This document shows positions 55,939 through 64,000 of a stretch of DNA of 64,000 nt, in pieces. Position numbers and translations under genes: made by a program. The stretch comes from Paenibacillus qinlingensis (GTDB lineage Bacteria; Bacillota; Bacilli; Paenibacillales; NBRC-103111). The DNA lies in the NCBI RefSeq assembly GCF_013204845.1, contig NZ_JABMKY010000001.1, positions 718,994-782,993 on the forward strand. Reading direction: 5' to 3'. The notes beneath the pieces were generated by a model, which ran no database searches, was not told the origin of the DNA, and worked only from the letters and a program-made list of their open reading frames with translations. How positions within the stretch are numbered: the first letter of the stretch is position 1; the number at the start of each line of letters is the position of its first letter.

Positions 55939-56129
55939 GAAAAATCAGCTACTCAACTGAGCACTATTTCTACTCCTACTTCTACTTCTACTTCTACTTC
56001 CCAACTCTACTCACAATCAACATGTCAAAGTAACAGGAACGTCACCCTCCAGCGCGCGTTACTCGTGAAGAGCGACGCCTCTGGAGGATGTCCGATGTCC
56101 CAATCAATCTCTTAAATTGCTACACCTTA

Positions 56130-56822
56130 TTAAGTCCCCAGCAGCTCCAGCGGCATAAACGCATAATCCCCGTTCCTAAGAATGCTGCCCTTACGAATAG
56201 GAATACGGTGCTTAAAGATCGGGCCATCGATGACTGTAGTATGGAACTCGCCGCCTTCGCCACACGGGTCAATACCTCGGGCTTGCAGTTCTTTTACATA
56301 GTCGTGAGTTAGCGTTCGTCCCAGATCTTCTTCCCGCATCCCTAACGATACATTTACTGTGACAAGAACGGATTCAAACCCCAGATCTATGAACTCTTTG
56401 ACGGCTTGGACATGGTCCATTCTCCATAGTGGCATGCCAAGTTGTAAGCCAGCATTTTGGGTAACCTTGTCGTGCCAACAGCCCTCAACAGGCATATCCA
56501 AGTCTCCTGTGACTAACACTTCTGCGCCTTGATGTTTGGCTTGTTCCAAAAGGCCCATAAACACCGCTTCGTAGTCATCCCAACTTGCAGCAGCTGTATA
56601 AACGGGCAAGCCGATGGAATCAGCTTGGGCACGAATAAGCTCCGGAGGCATACCGTGGGATCTGGAACGTTTCCCTTCTTCCTCCAGCATGACGATGAGT
56701 CCGATTGGATCGCCAACTTTCATGGACTTATACAGCGCCAGAACGCTGTCCTTTCCCCCACTAAATGAAGCTATAAATTTATGCCCGTGAGCACCATTTT
56801 TCCAGTTTACGATGTGGTTCAT
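56130..56822 (-). CDS. Dph6-like ATP-binding amide-forming protein (diphthine-ammonia ligase family)
   Basis: 230 residues. PP-loop motif SGGKDS (21-26), GDLDMPVEG, and the C-terminal signature GEGGEFHT. The family adds ammonia using ATP; in eukaryotes and archaea it completes diphthamide on EF-2. Bacteria lack diphthamide, so the bacterial substrate is unknown. AAGGAG site upstream of the ATG. Downstream of the FAD dehydrogenase on the same strand (40-base gap), so possibly co-transcribed with it. Confidence 0.85.
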   Translation of the reverse strand: MNHIVNWKNGAHGHKFIASFSGGKDSVLALYKSMKVGDPIGLIVMLEEEGKRSRSHGMPPELIRAQADSIGLPVYTAAASWDDYEAVFMGLLEQAKHQGAEVLVTGDLDMPVEGCWHDKVTQNAGLQLGMPLWRMDHVQAVKEFIDLGFESVLVTVNVSLGMREEDLGRTLTHDYVKELQARGIDPCGEGGEFHTTVIDGPIFKHRIPIRKGSILRNGDYAFMPLELLGT

Positions 56823-56862
56823 TCCTGCTATTCTCCTTCATATTTAAGCTCTGAACATTATA

Positions 56863-58536
56863 TCACGAGTTGATTCGAGATTTACTAAGCTCTTTCGCAA
56901 CAGATCGTCCCGCTACTCGGCCAGTAAATAAGCACCCTCCAAGAAAAGTCCCTTCCAGCGCACGATAGCCGTGAAGACCTCCTCCTCCAAAACCGCTAGC
57001 CTCACCAGCAGCATATAGTCCTGGAATAGCTTCTCCAGCTTGATTCAATACGCGACCGGATAAGTCCGTTTGCAATCCGCCCAACGTTTTGCGACTAACG
57101 ATATTCAATCGCACAGCGATAAGCGGTCCATTTGCAGGGTCCAGTAGACGATGCGGCTTCGCAACACGAATTAATTTATCCCCGATATAATGACGCGCGC
57201 CTCGAATCGCTGTGATTTGCAAATCTTTGGTAAAGGGATGCGCGATCTCCCGATCTCTCGCTTTAATTTGCCGTTCGATATGGTCAAAATCAAGCAACTT
57301 CTCCTCCGTCAACGCATTCATCCCAGCGACCAGCTCAGTCAATGTCGGGGCAACGACGAAATCCTCTCCCTTATCCATAAAAGCTTGCACCGGAGCCATC
57401 GCTCCAGGCAGTGCTCTAGACAACACTTTACGGACGCTTTTCCCCGTTAAATCAGGATTCTGTTCGGAGCCTGACAATGCGAATTCTTTTTCGATTATTT
57501 TCTGAGTCAAAATAAACCATGAATAGTCGTAGCCAGACTTTAGGATCGTCTCTAACGTGCCTAACGTATCAAACCCCGGGAAGTTAGGGGCTGGAAAACG
57601 TTGACCACGCGCATCTAACCAGAGTGAGGATGGCCCCGGAAGAATACGAATACCATGATTATGCCATACCGGATTCCAATTCTTAATCCCTTCCGTATAG
57701 TGCCACATCCGGTCGCGATTCACAATCCGCCCTCCGGATTGCTCCGCAATGGCAAGCATGCGACCGTCGACATGTGCAGGCACGCCTGAGAGCATGCGCT
57801 TGGGTGCTTCGCCAAGCCGGCTCGGCCAATATTGGCGGACTAATTCGTGATTAGCACCAATTCCGCCACTGCTCACGATCACCGCTTGGGCATGGTATTC
57901 GAATTCGCCAATCACGTCACGCGAGCTTGCTTCTCCGCGAGCCGCCGTGCTAGGCACAAGTACTGAACCCCTGACCCCCGTGATGGCACCGCCGCTCTGA
58001 ATAAGCTCGTTCACGCGATGACGCGATCGGTACGCAACAAGTCCATTAGCCATGTGCGCCCTGACTCTCTTCTCAAATGGCTCTACGATGCCTGGGCCTG
58101 TTCCCCAAACGATGTGAAAACGAGGTACAGAGTTGCCATGCCCCTCAGCCAAATAACCTCCGCGTTCGGCCCAACCGGCAACTGGGAAGAAGCGGACCCC
58201 CAAGGCATGCAGCCATTCCCGTTTTTCACCTGAAGCGAACTCGACATAAGCCTCTGCCCACTTGCGGCCCCAGTAATCCTCGTCGTCTTCGCGATCAAAG
58301 CCAGCTGAGCCCTGCCAATCCTGCCAGGCCAGTTCTTGTGAATCTTTGATACCCAGCCGGCGCTGCTCGGGGGAATTAACAAGAAATAAGCCGCCGAATG
58401 ACCACCAGGCTTGTCCGCCAAACGATGCTTCTGGTTCTTGATCCAAGAGCAGCACCCTTTTGCCAGTATCCGCAATCTCTACCGTTGCCACTAAACCTGC
58501 GAGTCCTGCTCCAATCACAATAGCATCATAGTCCAT
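56863..58536 (-). CDS. FAD-dependent dehydrogenase (KstD / fumarate-reductase-like flavoprotein)
   Basis: 557 residues from the ATG at 58536, preceded by AAGGAG; the frame runs 61 codons further upstream without a comparable site. FAD-binding GAGLAGL near the N terminus, WWSFGG, and the C-terminal substrate/FAD region GLYAAGEASGFGGGGLHGYRALEGTFLGG. This matches the KstD-like flavoproteins annotated as FAD-binding dehydrogenases in Gram-positive bacteria. Electron acceptor and substrate are not evident. A terminator at 58590-58638 separates it from the FtsH-like gene. Confidence 0.85.
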   Translation of the reverse strand: MDYDAIVIGAGLAGLVATVEIADTGKRVLLLDQEPEASFGGQAWWSFGGLFLVNSPEQRRLGIKDSQELAWQDWQGSAGFDREDDEDYWGRKWAEAYVEFASGEKREWLHALGVRFFPVAGWAERGGYLAEGHGNSVPRFHIVWGTGPGIVEPFEKRVRAHMANGLVAYRSRHRVNELIQSGGAITGVRGSVLVPSTAARGEASSRDVIGEFEYHAQAVIVSSGGIGANHELVRQYWPSRLGEAPKRMLSGVPAHVDGRMLAIAEQSGGRIVNRDRMWHYTEGIKNWNPVWHNHGIRILPGPSSLWLDARGQRFPAPNFPGFDTLGTLETILKSGYDYSWFILTQKIIEKEFALSGSEQNPDLTGKSVRKVLSRALPGAMAPVQAFMDKGEDFVVAPTLTELVAGMNALTEEKLLDFDHIERQIKARDREIAHPFTKDLQITAIRGARHYIGDKLIRVAKPHRLLDPANGPLIAVRLNIVSRKTLGGLQTDLSGRVLNQAGEAIPGLYAAGEASGFGGGGLHGYRALEGTFLGGCLFTGRVAGRSVAKELSKSRINS

Positions 58537-58589
58537 GATCGAGTTCTCCTTTGATTCTTTCTCTTCCCAAGATAGCTTTTCCGATTTTC

Positions 58590-58638
58590 CGCCCAAAAAA
58601 AGGCCTCCTTCTGACCACGATAGCCAAAAAGGAGGCAA
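58590..58638 (-). terminator. Terminator of the FtsH-like gene
   Basis: GCCTCCTT and AAGGAGGC arms around an 18-base loop, followed by seven T on the minus strand. It lies 26 bases beyond the stop at 58664. Confidence 0.85.
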
Positions 58639-58663
58639 TGCAACGAATGGAATGTCCATCCGA

Positions 58664-60391
58664 TTACGAATCCTTGAGATCTTCTTCCATGTCGTCAATG
58701 ACGACAAGTGATTTTTCAAGCGTAAGCTTTTTCAGAGGCTTCACCTCAATTGCCCTAGGACGCGAGTCGCCATAAAGCTCAGTAAAGATCTCTTCAATTT
58801 CATCACCAGTCAAATCTTCACGTTTCAGCAACTCTTCCGCAATCTTGTGGACGAATTCCGTATATTCGTTTACGAGCTTCTTGACCTCGAGCATTTGCTC
58901 TTTAAGCAGCTCATTAATTTGTGGTCGAAGCGCCTTAAGCCCATCCGTGCGCGAACCAACCGCTAAGAAGCTGAACAGTTCATCGCCCATCCCGAGCATC
59001 CCGAGATACGCACCTGCGATTTGGGTCGCATGCTGTAAATCTGACGTTACACCGTTTAATTTCTTGTTCAGGAATTCATCTTCGACCGCACGGGCAGCCA
59101 GACATACCTGAATCTCTGCCAACATCTCAGAGTCGCTGCGGTTATACCGCTCATGTGTCTCCTTTGTAGCTGAAAGTCCGAGAGCCCCACCCCGCCTGAC
59201 AATCGTGACTTTCCACACCCGTTCATGAGGCTTAAGCAAGAACTGCGCCACTGCATGACCTGCTTCGTGATAAGCAACATTGCGTTTCTCGTCATCGCGC
59301 ATAGAACGGAGCGGTTGTTTAAGCCCCCACTCATAAGTTTCCATAGCGGCTCGGAAGTCTTCATAGCTCGCCGCCTGTGCTCCACGTTGATGAGCAATAA
59401 CGACAGCCTCGTTGACAATATGTTTTATTTGAGCTGGGCTGTAACCAATGGAATCTAGACCTGCTTTTTCCGCGGTTAACGTTTCGTCCAGCTTGACCTT
59501 TTTCAAATAGTATTGGAAAATATCAACCCGACCATCATAATCCGGGACATCCACCCAGAGTTGGCGATCGAACCGACCCGGCCGAAGCAAAGCAGAATCG
59601 AGCACATCAGGCAAGTTGGTAGCAGCTACCGTTAACACTGGCGGGCGTTCTGCCTTTTTACGGCGCAGTCCTAGAGAGCGCAGCATCTTTACGATCTTGG
59701 AGGTATCAATATTAGGTGGGTCCATTTGCAAGAGTAGTTCGTTCAGTAGGCCTGAACCTCCGCCCATGCCCATCATCCCCATGCCCATACCGCCACCGCC
59801 ACCTTGACGACTCATCCCAATCGCATCGATCTCGTCAATAAAAATGATACAAGCGCCATAGACGCGCGCAAGCTTGCGGGCTTTTTTGTAAATCCCCATC
59901 ACCTTGAGGTTACCTACGCCGAAGAACATATTCTGAAAACTTGGCGCAGACGCATAGGCAAAAGGAACCTGTGCTTCATTCGCAATAACCTGTGCAAGGT
60001 AGGACTTCCCGGTACCTGGCGGTCCACAAAGCAGCAATCCGCGAATGGCTTCGCCGCCCATTTCCTTGAACTCTTTGACACCTTTCAGCAGGGTGACAAT
60101 CCGTTTCGCATTTTCCACAATTTCAGGATTTCCACGATAATCATCCCATGTCGATCCGGTCTCTCCAGGCAGAATCCAATACGTTCGTCCTCGAGCAAGG
60201 AACCAGAACAGCGCAACAAATTGAATGATCATAAAGGCCATAGCGAATACCAGTTGCATCAATAATGTCGCAACACTTATCGCTATCCCCCAAGCGGTCG
60301 GCCCACCTGCCCATAGCAGCCCGCCAAACAACACGATGGCTGCTAGCCAGAGGATTAACTTTCGCCATCTAATCCATTGATATCTCCTCAT
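58664..60391 (-). CDS. FtsH-like membrane AAA+ metalloprotease, divergent
   Basis: 575 residues. Two N-terminal membrane segments (about 13-30 and 38-65) with almost no extracytoplasmic domain, unlike standard FtsH. AAA+ module: Walker A GPPGTGKS (123-130; FtsH usually has GKT), Walker B IIFIDEID (182-189), arginine finger region LLRPGRFDRQ. A Gly/Met-rich insertion (197-212) follows Walker B. The protease domain has H375EAGH379 and a possible third zinc ligand D451 (GVTSDLQHAT). It probably removes or unfolds selected membrane proteins. A standard FtsH presumably exists elsewhere. AGGAAG site at the ATG. Confidence 0.87.
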   Translation of the reverse strand: MRRYQWIRWRKLILWLAAIVLFGGLLWAGGPTAWGIAISVATLLMQLVFAMAFMIIQFVALFWFLARGRTYWILPGETGSTWDDYRGNPEIVENAKRIVTLLKGVKEFKEMGGEAIRGLLLCGPPGTGKSYLAQVIANEAQVPFAYASAPSFQNMFFGVGNLKVMGIYKKARKLARVYGACIIFIDEIDAIGMSRQGGGGGMGMGMMGMGGGSGLLNELLLQMDPPNIDTSKIVKMLRSLGLRRKKAERPPVLTVAATNLPDVLDSALLRPGRFDRQLWVDVPDYDGRVDIFQYYLKKVKLDETLTAEKAGLDSIGYSPAQIKHIVNEAVVIAHQRGAQAASYEDFRAAMETYEWGLKQPLRSMRDDEKRNVAYHEAGHAVAQFLLKPHERVWKVTIVRRGGALGLSATKETHERYNRSDSEMLAEIQVCLAARAVEDEFLNKKLNGVTSDLQHATQIAGAYLGMLGMGDELFSFLAVGSRTDGLKALRPQINELLKEQMLEVKKLVNEYTEFVHKIAEELLKREDLTGDEIEEIFTELYGDSRPRAIEVKPLKKLTLEKSLVVIDDMEEDLKDS

Positions 60392-60433
60392 GGCTACACT
60401 TCCTTCATATGATTAAGTTTGAATATCCCTATG

Positions 60434-60478
60434 AAAAAAACAACAATCTTGGCCCCGCAAGAAAGCAGGGCCACAGCT
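60434..60478 (-). terminator. Terminator between the small membrane protein and FtsH-like genes
   Basis: TGGCCC...GGGCCA arms, then AGATTGTTGTTTTTTT on the minus strand, just past the stop at 60483. Confidence 0.7.
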
Positions 60479-60482
60479 ACGA

Positions 60483-60773
60483 TTATTGGAATTTTTTAAT
60501 GATATCGAGCACGTACTTAGCCATCACAGCGAGACCGCAAATGAAATAAAAAATCACCACAATCCACCCTGTTGGATCGAACGAAATCATAGATAATAGG
60601 ACCGTCAGTGGCAGCACATAGTATAGGACATCTTTCAAATAACCTAGCACGACTGTAGGTCCAAAGGAGCCAACCCAGAAGGATTTGAAGAACGCAATCA
60701 GAAAATCAACTAACATGAAGCCAAAAATGCCCCAAATCGTGTAAATTATCCAGCCCTCAATTGTATTTGTCAC
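60483..60773 (-). CDS. Small membrane protein of unknown function
   Basis: 96 residues with a GTG start at 60773 supported by GGTGGTGAT upstream. Three membrane segments (about 8-30, 45-65, 68-90). No recognisable family. It lies just upstream of the FtsH-like gene on the same strand, separated by a terminator-like hairpin. A substrate, adaptor or regulator of that protease is possible but only by position. The 425-base gap 60774-61198 contains nothing else I can identify. Confidence 0.6.
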   Translation of the reverse strand: MTNTIEGWIIYTIWGIFGFMLVDFLIAFFKSFWVGSFGPTVVLGYLKDVLYYVLPLTVLLSMISFDPTGWIVVIFYFICGLAVMAKYVLDIIKKFQ

Positions 60774-61198
60774 TTTTCATCACCACCTTCCTACATACTA
60801 TGCTAGGATTACTGACGGGTGAGAGATCAGTGGGCAACAAGCAATGAGCCTGTAATATTTACCTTCTAATACTTACTTCATTCAGCTTAATTTTCCTTCT
60901 CGTTCATGACTGTTTTAAGAAAAATATATTACTTTTTTTTGGAAATAAGACCGAAGAATGCAGCGGAATCTTTGAAAATCCACCAAGAAATAGCTTCTAA
61001 ATCGCGAAAGCGCAACCAAGCTTATGATATTCAGCGATAGAGACCAGTTGAGTTGAAGATATTTTCCTTTTTTTACAAATCAACACCCAGAAAAACCCAT
61101 CAACTCCCGAATGCTGTGAGTAAGATTGACTAACTCAAGCACGCACCGCAGGGTCGCAATTTTATACTCATTTATTTTATTAAGGAGAGAAGAAAAAG

Positions 61199-63364
61199 AT
61201 GAAGCATTTGCGAATGAAAAAACTGCTTATCCCTACGCTAGCCCTCACTCTTGTTATGACTACGGGCACAACGGCCTTCGCGCAGAACGGTCGCGATCAC
61301 AAAGACGATGATCGGAACAGCAACTCACGCCAAAATTTTGACAAGCGCCCACAAGCCGCCATCAAATTTGACTTCAAAGACATCAAAGGCAAAGAATTCG
61401 AATGGGCGTTAAACTACATTATGAGTCTCGTCTCTAGACGTATTTTTGATGGGTATCCCGATGGTACCTTTAAACCACAAGAAACGGTCACACGTATCGA
61501 GGCCATTACAGCAGCTGTACGATTAATGGGACTTCGAGATCAAGCCGAATCCGACGCAGAGAAAGCGACCAAACTGAATTTCAATGATGCAGCGAGTGTG
61601 CCTTCATGGGCCGTCGGATACGTAGCTGTCGCATTGGAGAACGATCTTTTCGCTGAATCGGACACGAACGTCAACCCGAATCAACCGGCCGATCGCCTCT
61701 GGGCAACAACTCTCCTCGTGAAAGCTTTGAAACTTCAAGACGAAGCTGAAGCCAACATGAACGCAAGACTCCCTTTCTCCGACTCATCTAGTGTACCTGC
61801 TGGTTCGGTGGGCTACGTTAAGGTCGCCGTAGACAAAGGTCTCGTAAATGGGTTTGAGGATAATACATTCCGCCCCAAACAGCTCGTAACGCGTGCACAA
61901 ATTGCAGCCTTGTTGGATCGCGCAGGCAATCAATTGCCAGGCAGCATTGACGGACTCGTGACAGGAACAGTCGTGGCGCCAGTCAGCGGTAATATCTTAA
62001 CCGTCCGAACTAACGGTCAAAACATCAATTTGACATTAAACCCCGATGTGTTTATTTATCGAAATGGAGCCAAAGTTAGTCCCTCCGCCTTGCAAACTGG
62101 GGACGTCCTTAAGATTCGCTCCAATGACAATTCCATCATTTATATCGAAGTCTCTCAGCTAGGCGGAGGCAACCCGACAACACCTACGCAAGCCGTTGGT
62201 GTGAAGACGGGCATGGTAACTACCGCGATAAATGGAAATACGCTCACCCTGTTAAGTAATGGGCAAACGATTTCCCTTCCTTTGAATAGCAATGTACTTT
62301 ACTTCCGTAATGGTGCTCAGACGACAGCCGCAGGCTTGCAAGTAGGTGACACCGTAAGTACACGCTCCTACAACTATGGGATTAGTTATGTTGAAGTCAC
62401 ACAATCTGTGGGCACAGTCGGGACACCAACGAATTTCGCTTCGACTTTAACTGGGACGATGACCTATCCGATCAGCGATAATACGTTGCTTCTAACCACG
62501 TCTACTGAACTTCAAGGCGTCTCACTGAACAGTAATACGATCGTGTACAAAAATGGTGCATTTACAACTATTTCAGCGCTTCAGGTTGGTGACATCCTGA
62601 CTACCTACGCCTATAATCATATGGCTGCTGTTATTGAAGTGACCAAAAGTGTCTCTCCAGTAACAACGACAGGTGAAATGACTGGAACCATTTCTGGTCA
62701 GGTCAACAATAACTTGCTCACGCTCACGAGTGGCGGACAGTCATACAGTTTGCAGCTTCACGCAAACACCTCCATCTACTCCGATGGCGTTCAAACGACG
62801 AGCGGCGTATTGCTGCCAGGTCAAGTGATTAAAGTGCATTACTATAACGGCGTCGTGCTTCATGCCGAAATCCTTCAGCGTGCAGATGGCACTTCAGTCA
62901 CGCAGCCAACAATTGCCCAGCTCACAGGTACGATCATATCAGCTACGAACAATCTCATCGTGCTTGTAAGCGGCAATCAGGCGCAAGCGATTAATTTGAA
63001 CGACAAAGCTTTCATCTATCGCAGCGGCACTCAGGTCAGCGGTTCAGCGTTGCAGCCAGGTGATATTGTCAAAATCCGCTCCTATAACAATTCAGCTATC
63101 TATGCGGAAGTCACACAGCTCACCAACGGTAACAATCAGAACTTCAATGTGTCTGGCACATTTAACAGCGTAACCTTTACGAATCAAGGCAAGATCGCCA
63201 CAATCACCATCAACCAAACCGGAACAAATGGAAGTAACGTGACAACAACTTACAACGTTTCCACATCCGTTAGCATTACTGGCAACATGTCAAACTTGGT
63301 GCAAAATCACGCCATAACGCTGCAAGGCACAGGTGCCTTGATTACGAAGATCAACATTCAGTAG
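61199..63364 (+). CDS. SLH-domain surface protein with five ~70-residue beta repeats
   Basis: 721 residues, signal peptide about 1-28 (AFA-QNG), strong AAGGAGAG site. Three SLH modules (about 50-255; TRIEA and TRAQI motifs) are N-terminal, the opposite end from the GH5 and cohesin proteins. Then five ~70-residue repeats (from about 258 to 635), each with a T-G-T/M opening, an NxLTL strand, an (I/V)Y-x-(N/D/S)G turn and an LxxGD hairpin. A sixth, unlike domain ends the protein. A structural or ligand-binding role at the cell surface is likely; no catalytic motif is seen. Confidence 0.85.
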   Translation: MKHLRMKKLLIPTLALTLVMTTGTTAFAQNGRDHKDDDRNSNSRQNFDKRPQAAIKFDFKDIKGKEFEWALNYIMSLVSRRIFDGYPDGTFKPQETVTRIEAITAAVRLMGLRDQAESDAEKATKLNFNDAASVPSWAVGYVAVALENDLFAESDTNVNPNQPADRLWATTLLVKALKLQDEAEANMNARLPFSDSSSVPAGSVGYVKVAVDKGLVNGFEDNTFRPKQLVTRAQIAALLDRAGNQLPGSIDGLVTGTVVAPVSGNILTVRTNGQNINLTLNPDVFIYRNGAKVSPSALQTGDVLKIRSNDNSIIYIEVSQLGGGNPTTPTQAVGVKTGMVTTAINGNTLTLLSNGQTISLPLNSNVLYFRNGAQTTAAGLQVGDTVSTRSYNYGISYVEVTQSVGTVGTPTNFASTLTGTMTYPISDNTLLLTTSTELQGVSLNSNTIVYKNGAFTTISALQVGDILTTYAYNHMAAVIEVTKSVSPVTTTGEMTGTISGQVNNNLLTLTSGGQSYSLQLHANTSIYSDGVQTTSGVLLPGQVIKVHYYNGVVLHAEILQRADGTSVTQPTIAQLTGTIISATNNLIVLVSGNQAQAINLNDKAFIYRSGTQVSGSALQPGDIVKIRSYNNSAIYAEVTQLTNGNNQNFNVSGTFNSVTFTNQGKIATITINQTGTNGSNVTTTYNVSTSVSITGNMSNLVQNHAITLQGTGALITKINIQ

Positions 63365-63374
63365 TCAAAGAAAA

Positions 63375-63423
63375 AAGGGGCTCCCAAAAGTCATGGAAGT
63401 GGCGGGCGGGTGCCTCTTTTTTT
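63375..63423 (+). terminator. Terminator of the SLH repeat protein gene
   Basis: GGGGCTCCC and GGGTGCCTC arms with a long loop, followed by eight T. Confidence 0.8.
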
Positions 63424-63513
63424 GAAAAGTCACAAGAAATTGTTCCCTAAAGAAGTCCTCCAACTCTGCTTGTTCGTGTCTGGAGTCCAACTGTGGAACC
63501 TCAAAAATGCAAA

Positions 63514-63630
63514 AGAGCATCCTTTTGAGTCGAAGTAACTTAACTAGCTGAAATACTTGCGAATAGGCAACTATTTCTGGAAGTTTAGATCATTTTGGGG
63601 CTTTTGGGTCCAAAAGGTTGCTTTTTTGCA
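63514..63630. repeat. Second dispersed element, copy 2
   Basis: AGAGCATC (63514), TTGCGAATAGGC...ATTTCT (63557-63578) and TGCTTTTTTGCA (63619-63630) match the order and spacing at 53885-54001. Related GCA-starting motifs continue at 63628 and 63679. A CTTTTGG/CCAAAAG inverted repeat lies at 63601-63616. Confidence 0.5.
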
Positions 63631-63745
63631 CTAATTCTTCGATTTATAGGCGTTTCCTACTAAATTAAGTGTATTTTCGCATCTTTGACCATTTATTTCA
63701 GTGTGACCGCAAGGAGATGAGGGTGAGTAGTGTATGGAGGCTATT

Positions 63746-63880
63746 GTAACGGTGGTTTTCACCGTTACAGCGCGGGATGATGGCATTCGAGCGCTTCTCG
63801 CATCTGTAAGCGCGGTTTTCACCGTTACAGCACGGGATGATGGCGATTCGAGTACCTCTCGCATCTGTAAGCGCGGTTTT
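63746..63880. repeat. 60-bp direct repeats ending at an IS boundary
   Basis: Copy 1 63751-63810, copy 2 63811-63871, and a third copy cut off at 63880 after GCGCGGTTTT. A perfect GTAACGGTG/CACCGTTAC hairpin lies at 63746-63768. The cut coincides with the apparent left end of an insertion sequence. Confidence 0.8.
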
Positions 63881-64000
63881 GAAACTAGAATAAAAAGTAG
63901 ACACCTCGTTAGGAGATGAGGATAATAATCTTATCAGGAGGTGTTCATTTTGGGTGAACAGCGGCAAAGGTATAATGATGAATTTAAACAACAGACGGTG
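63880..64000 (+). mobile_element. Left end of an IS3-family insertion sequence (runs off the window)
   Basis: A TG-starting end at 63880 containing AAAAAGTAGACACC, typical of IS3-family termini, is followed by an AGGAGGTG site and a transposase-like start. The right end and OrfB lie outside the window. Confidence 0.7.
63950..64000 (+). CDS. Transposase OrfA fragment (IS3 family), N terminus only
   Basis: 17 residues (GEQRQRYNDEFKQQTV after a TTG start) are visible, preceded by AGGAGGTG. This start is typical of IS3-type OrfA proteins with a helix-turn-helix. The gene is cut by the window edge. Confidence 0.7.
   Translation, partial: MGEQRQRYNDEFKQQTV

Noticed and set aside
63746..63880. 60-bp repeats as a CRISPR array
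   Set aside because: The whole 60 bp is repeated with no unique spacers, and no cas genes are present.

Overview
The window looks like chromosome from a spore-forming Bacillota of the Paenibacillus type. The signs are AGGAGG-like ribosome binding sites before nearly every gene, S-layer homology (SLH) modules on several secreted proteins, YesM/YesN two-component pairs beside sugar ABC importers, many AraC-type regulators, an LtaS-like enzyme, and a CotS/CotSA plus ytcAB-like spore-coat polysaccharide cluster. Base composition is moderate; the stretch from about 54.0 to 55.6 kb is visibly more AT-rich. No rRNA, tRNA or CRISPR array was seen. The right edge runs into an IS3-type insertion sequence.

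Layout. 0-10 kb: two phytanoyl-CoA-dioxygenase-like (PhyH) genes, each beside an AraC regulator; a PAQR/hemolysin-III membrane protein; a translationally coupled glycosyltransferase/PlsY-like pair; two unknown genes; and two non-coding repeat tracts. 9.7-26.1 kb: first glycan locus on the minus strand, with a YesM/YesN pair, a lipoprotein-dependent ABC importer, a 1963-residue SLH-anchored GH5 protein, an orphan YesN and a second secreted GH5 protein. 26.7-28.6 kb: a small zinc-ribbon protein and a third AraC/PhyH pair. 29-36.6 kb: spore-coat cluster (CotS-like kinase-fold protein with 11-residue repeats and a basic tail, CotSA-like glycosyltransferase, a poly-acidic protein, then nucleotidyltransferase, UDP-glucose dehydrogenase and epimerase). 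37-44.4 kb: a lipoprotein, an LtaS-like enzyme, a cohesin-SLH protein and a cohesin/dockerin beta-helix protein. 44.8-53.8 kb: second glycan operon, with binding protein, two permeases, YesM/YesN and a GH2 beta-mannosidase. 54-63.4 kb: three small AT-rich genes, a Dph6-like ATPase, an FAD dehydrogenase, an FtsH-like protease with a small membrane protein, and an SLH repeat protein.

How it fits together. The two glycan loci suggest a mannan-type pathway: surface-bound and secreted GH5 enzymes cut the polymer, two lipoprotein-dependent importers (no ATPase gene is present, so a shared one is likely) take up oligosaccharides, and the GH2 enzyme finishes them inside. Similar TGTAAGCG-type dyads that resemble CcpA cre sites sit before three of the secreted or import genes. 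The cohesin-SLH and dockerin proteins next to each other could form a minimal surface complex.

The most unusual non-coding signal is a dispersed element seen at three intergenic sites (about 8.41, 26.40 and 55.75 kb). Each copy has four related dyad-like units at identical 51/62/51-bp spacing although the sequence between them has diverged. A second, looser pair of related sequences lies at about 53.9 and 63.5 kb.
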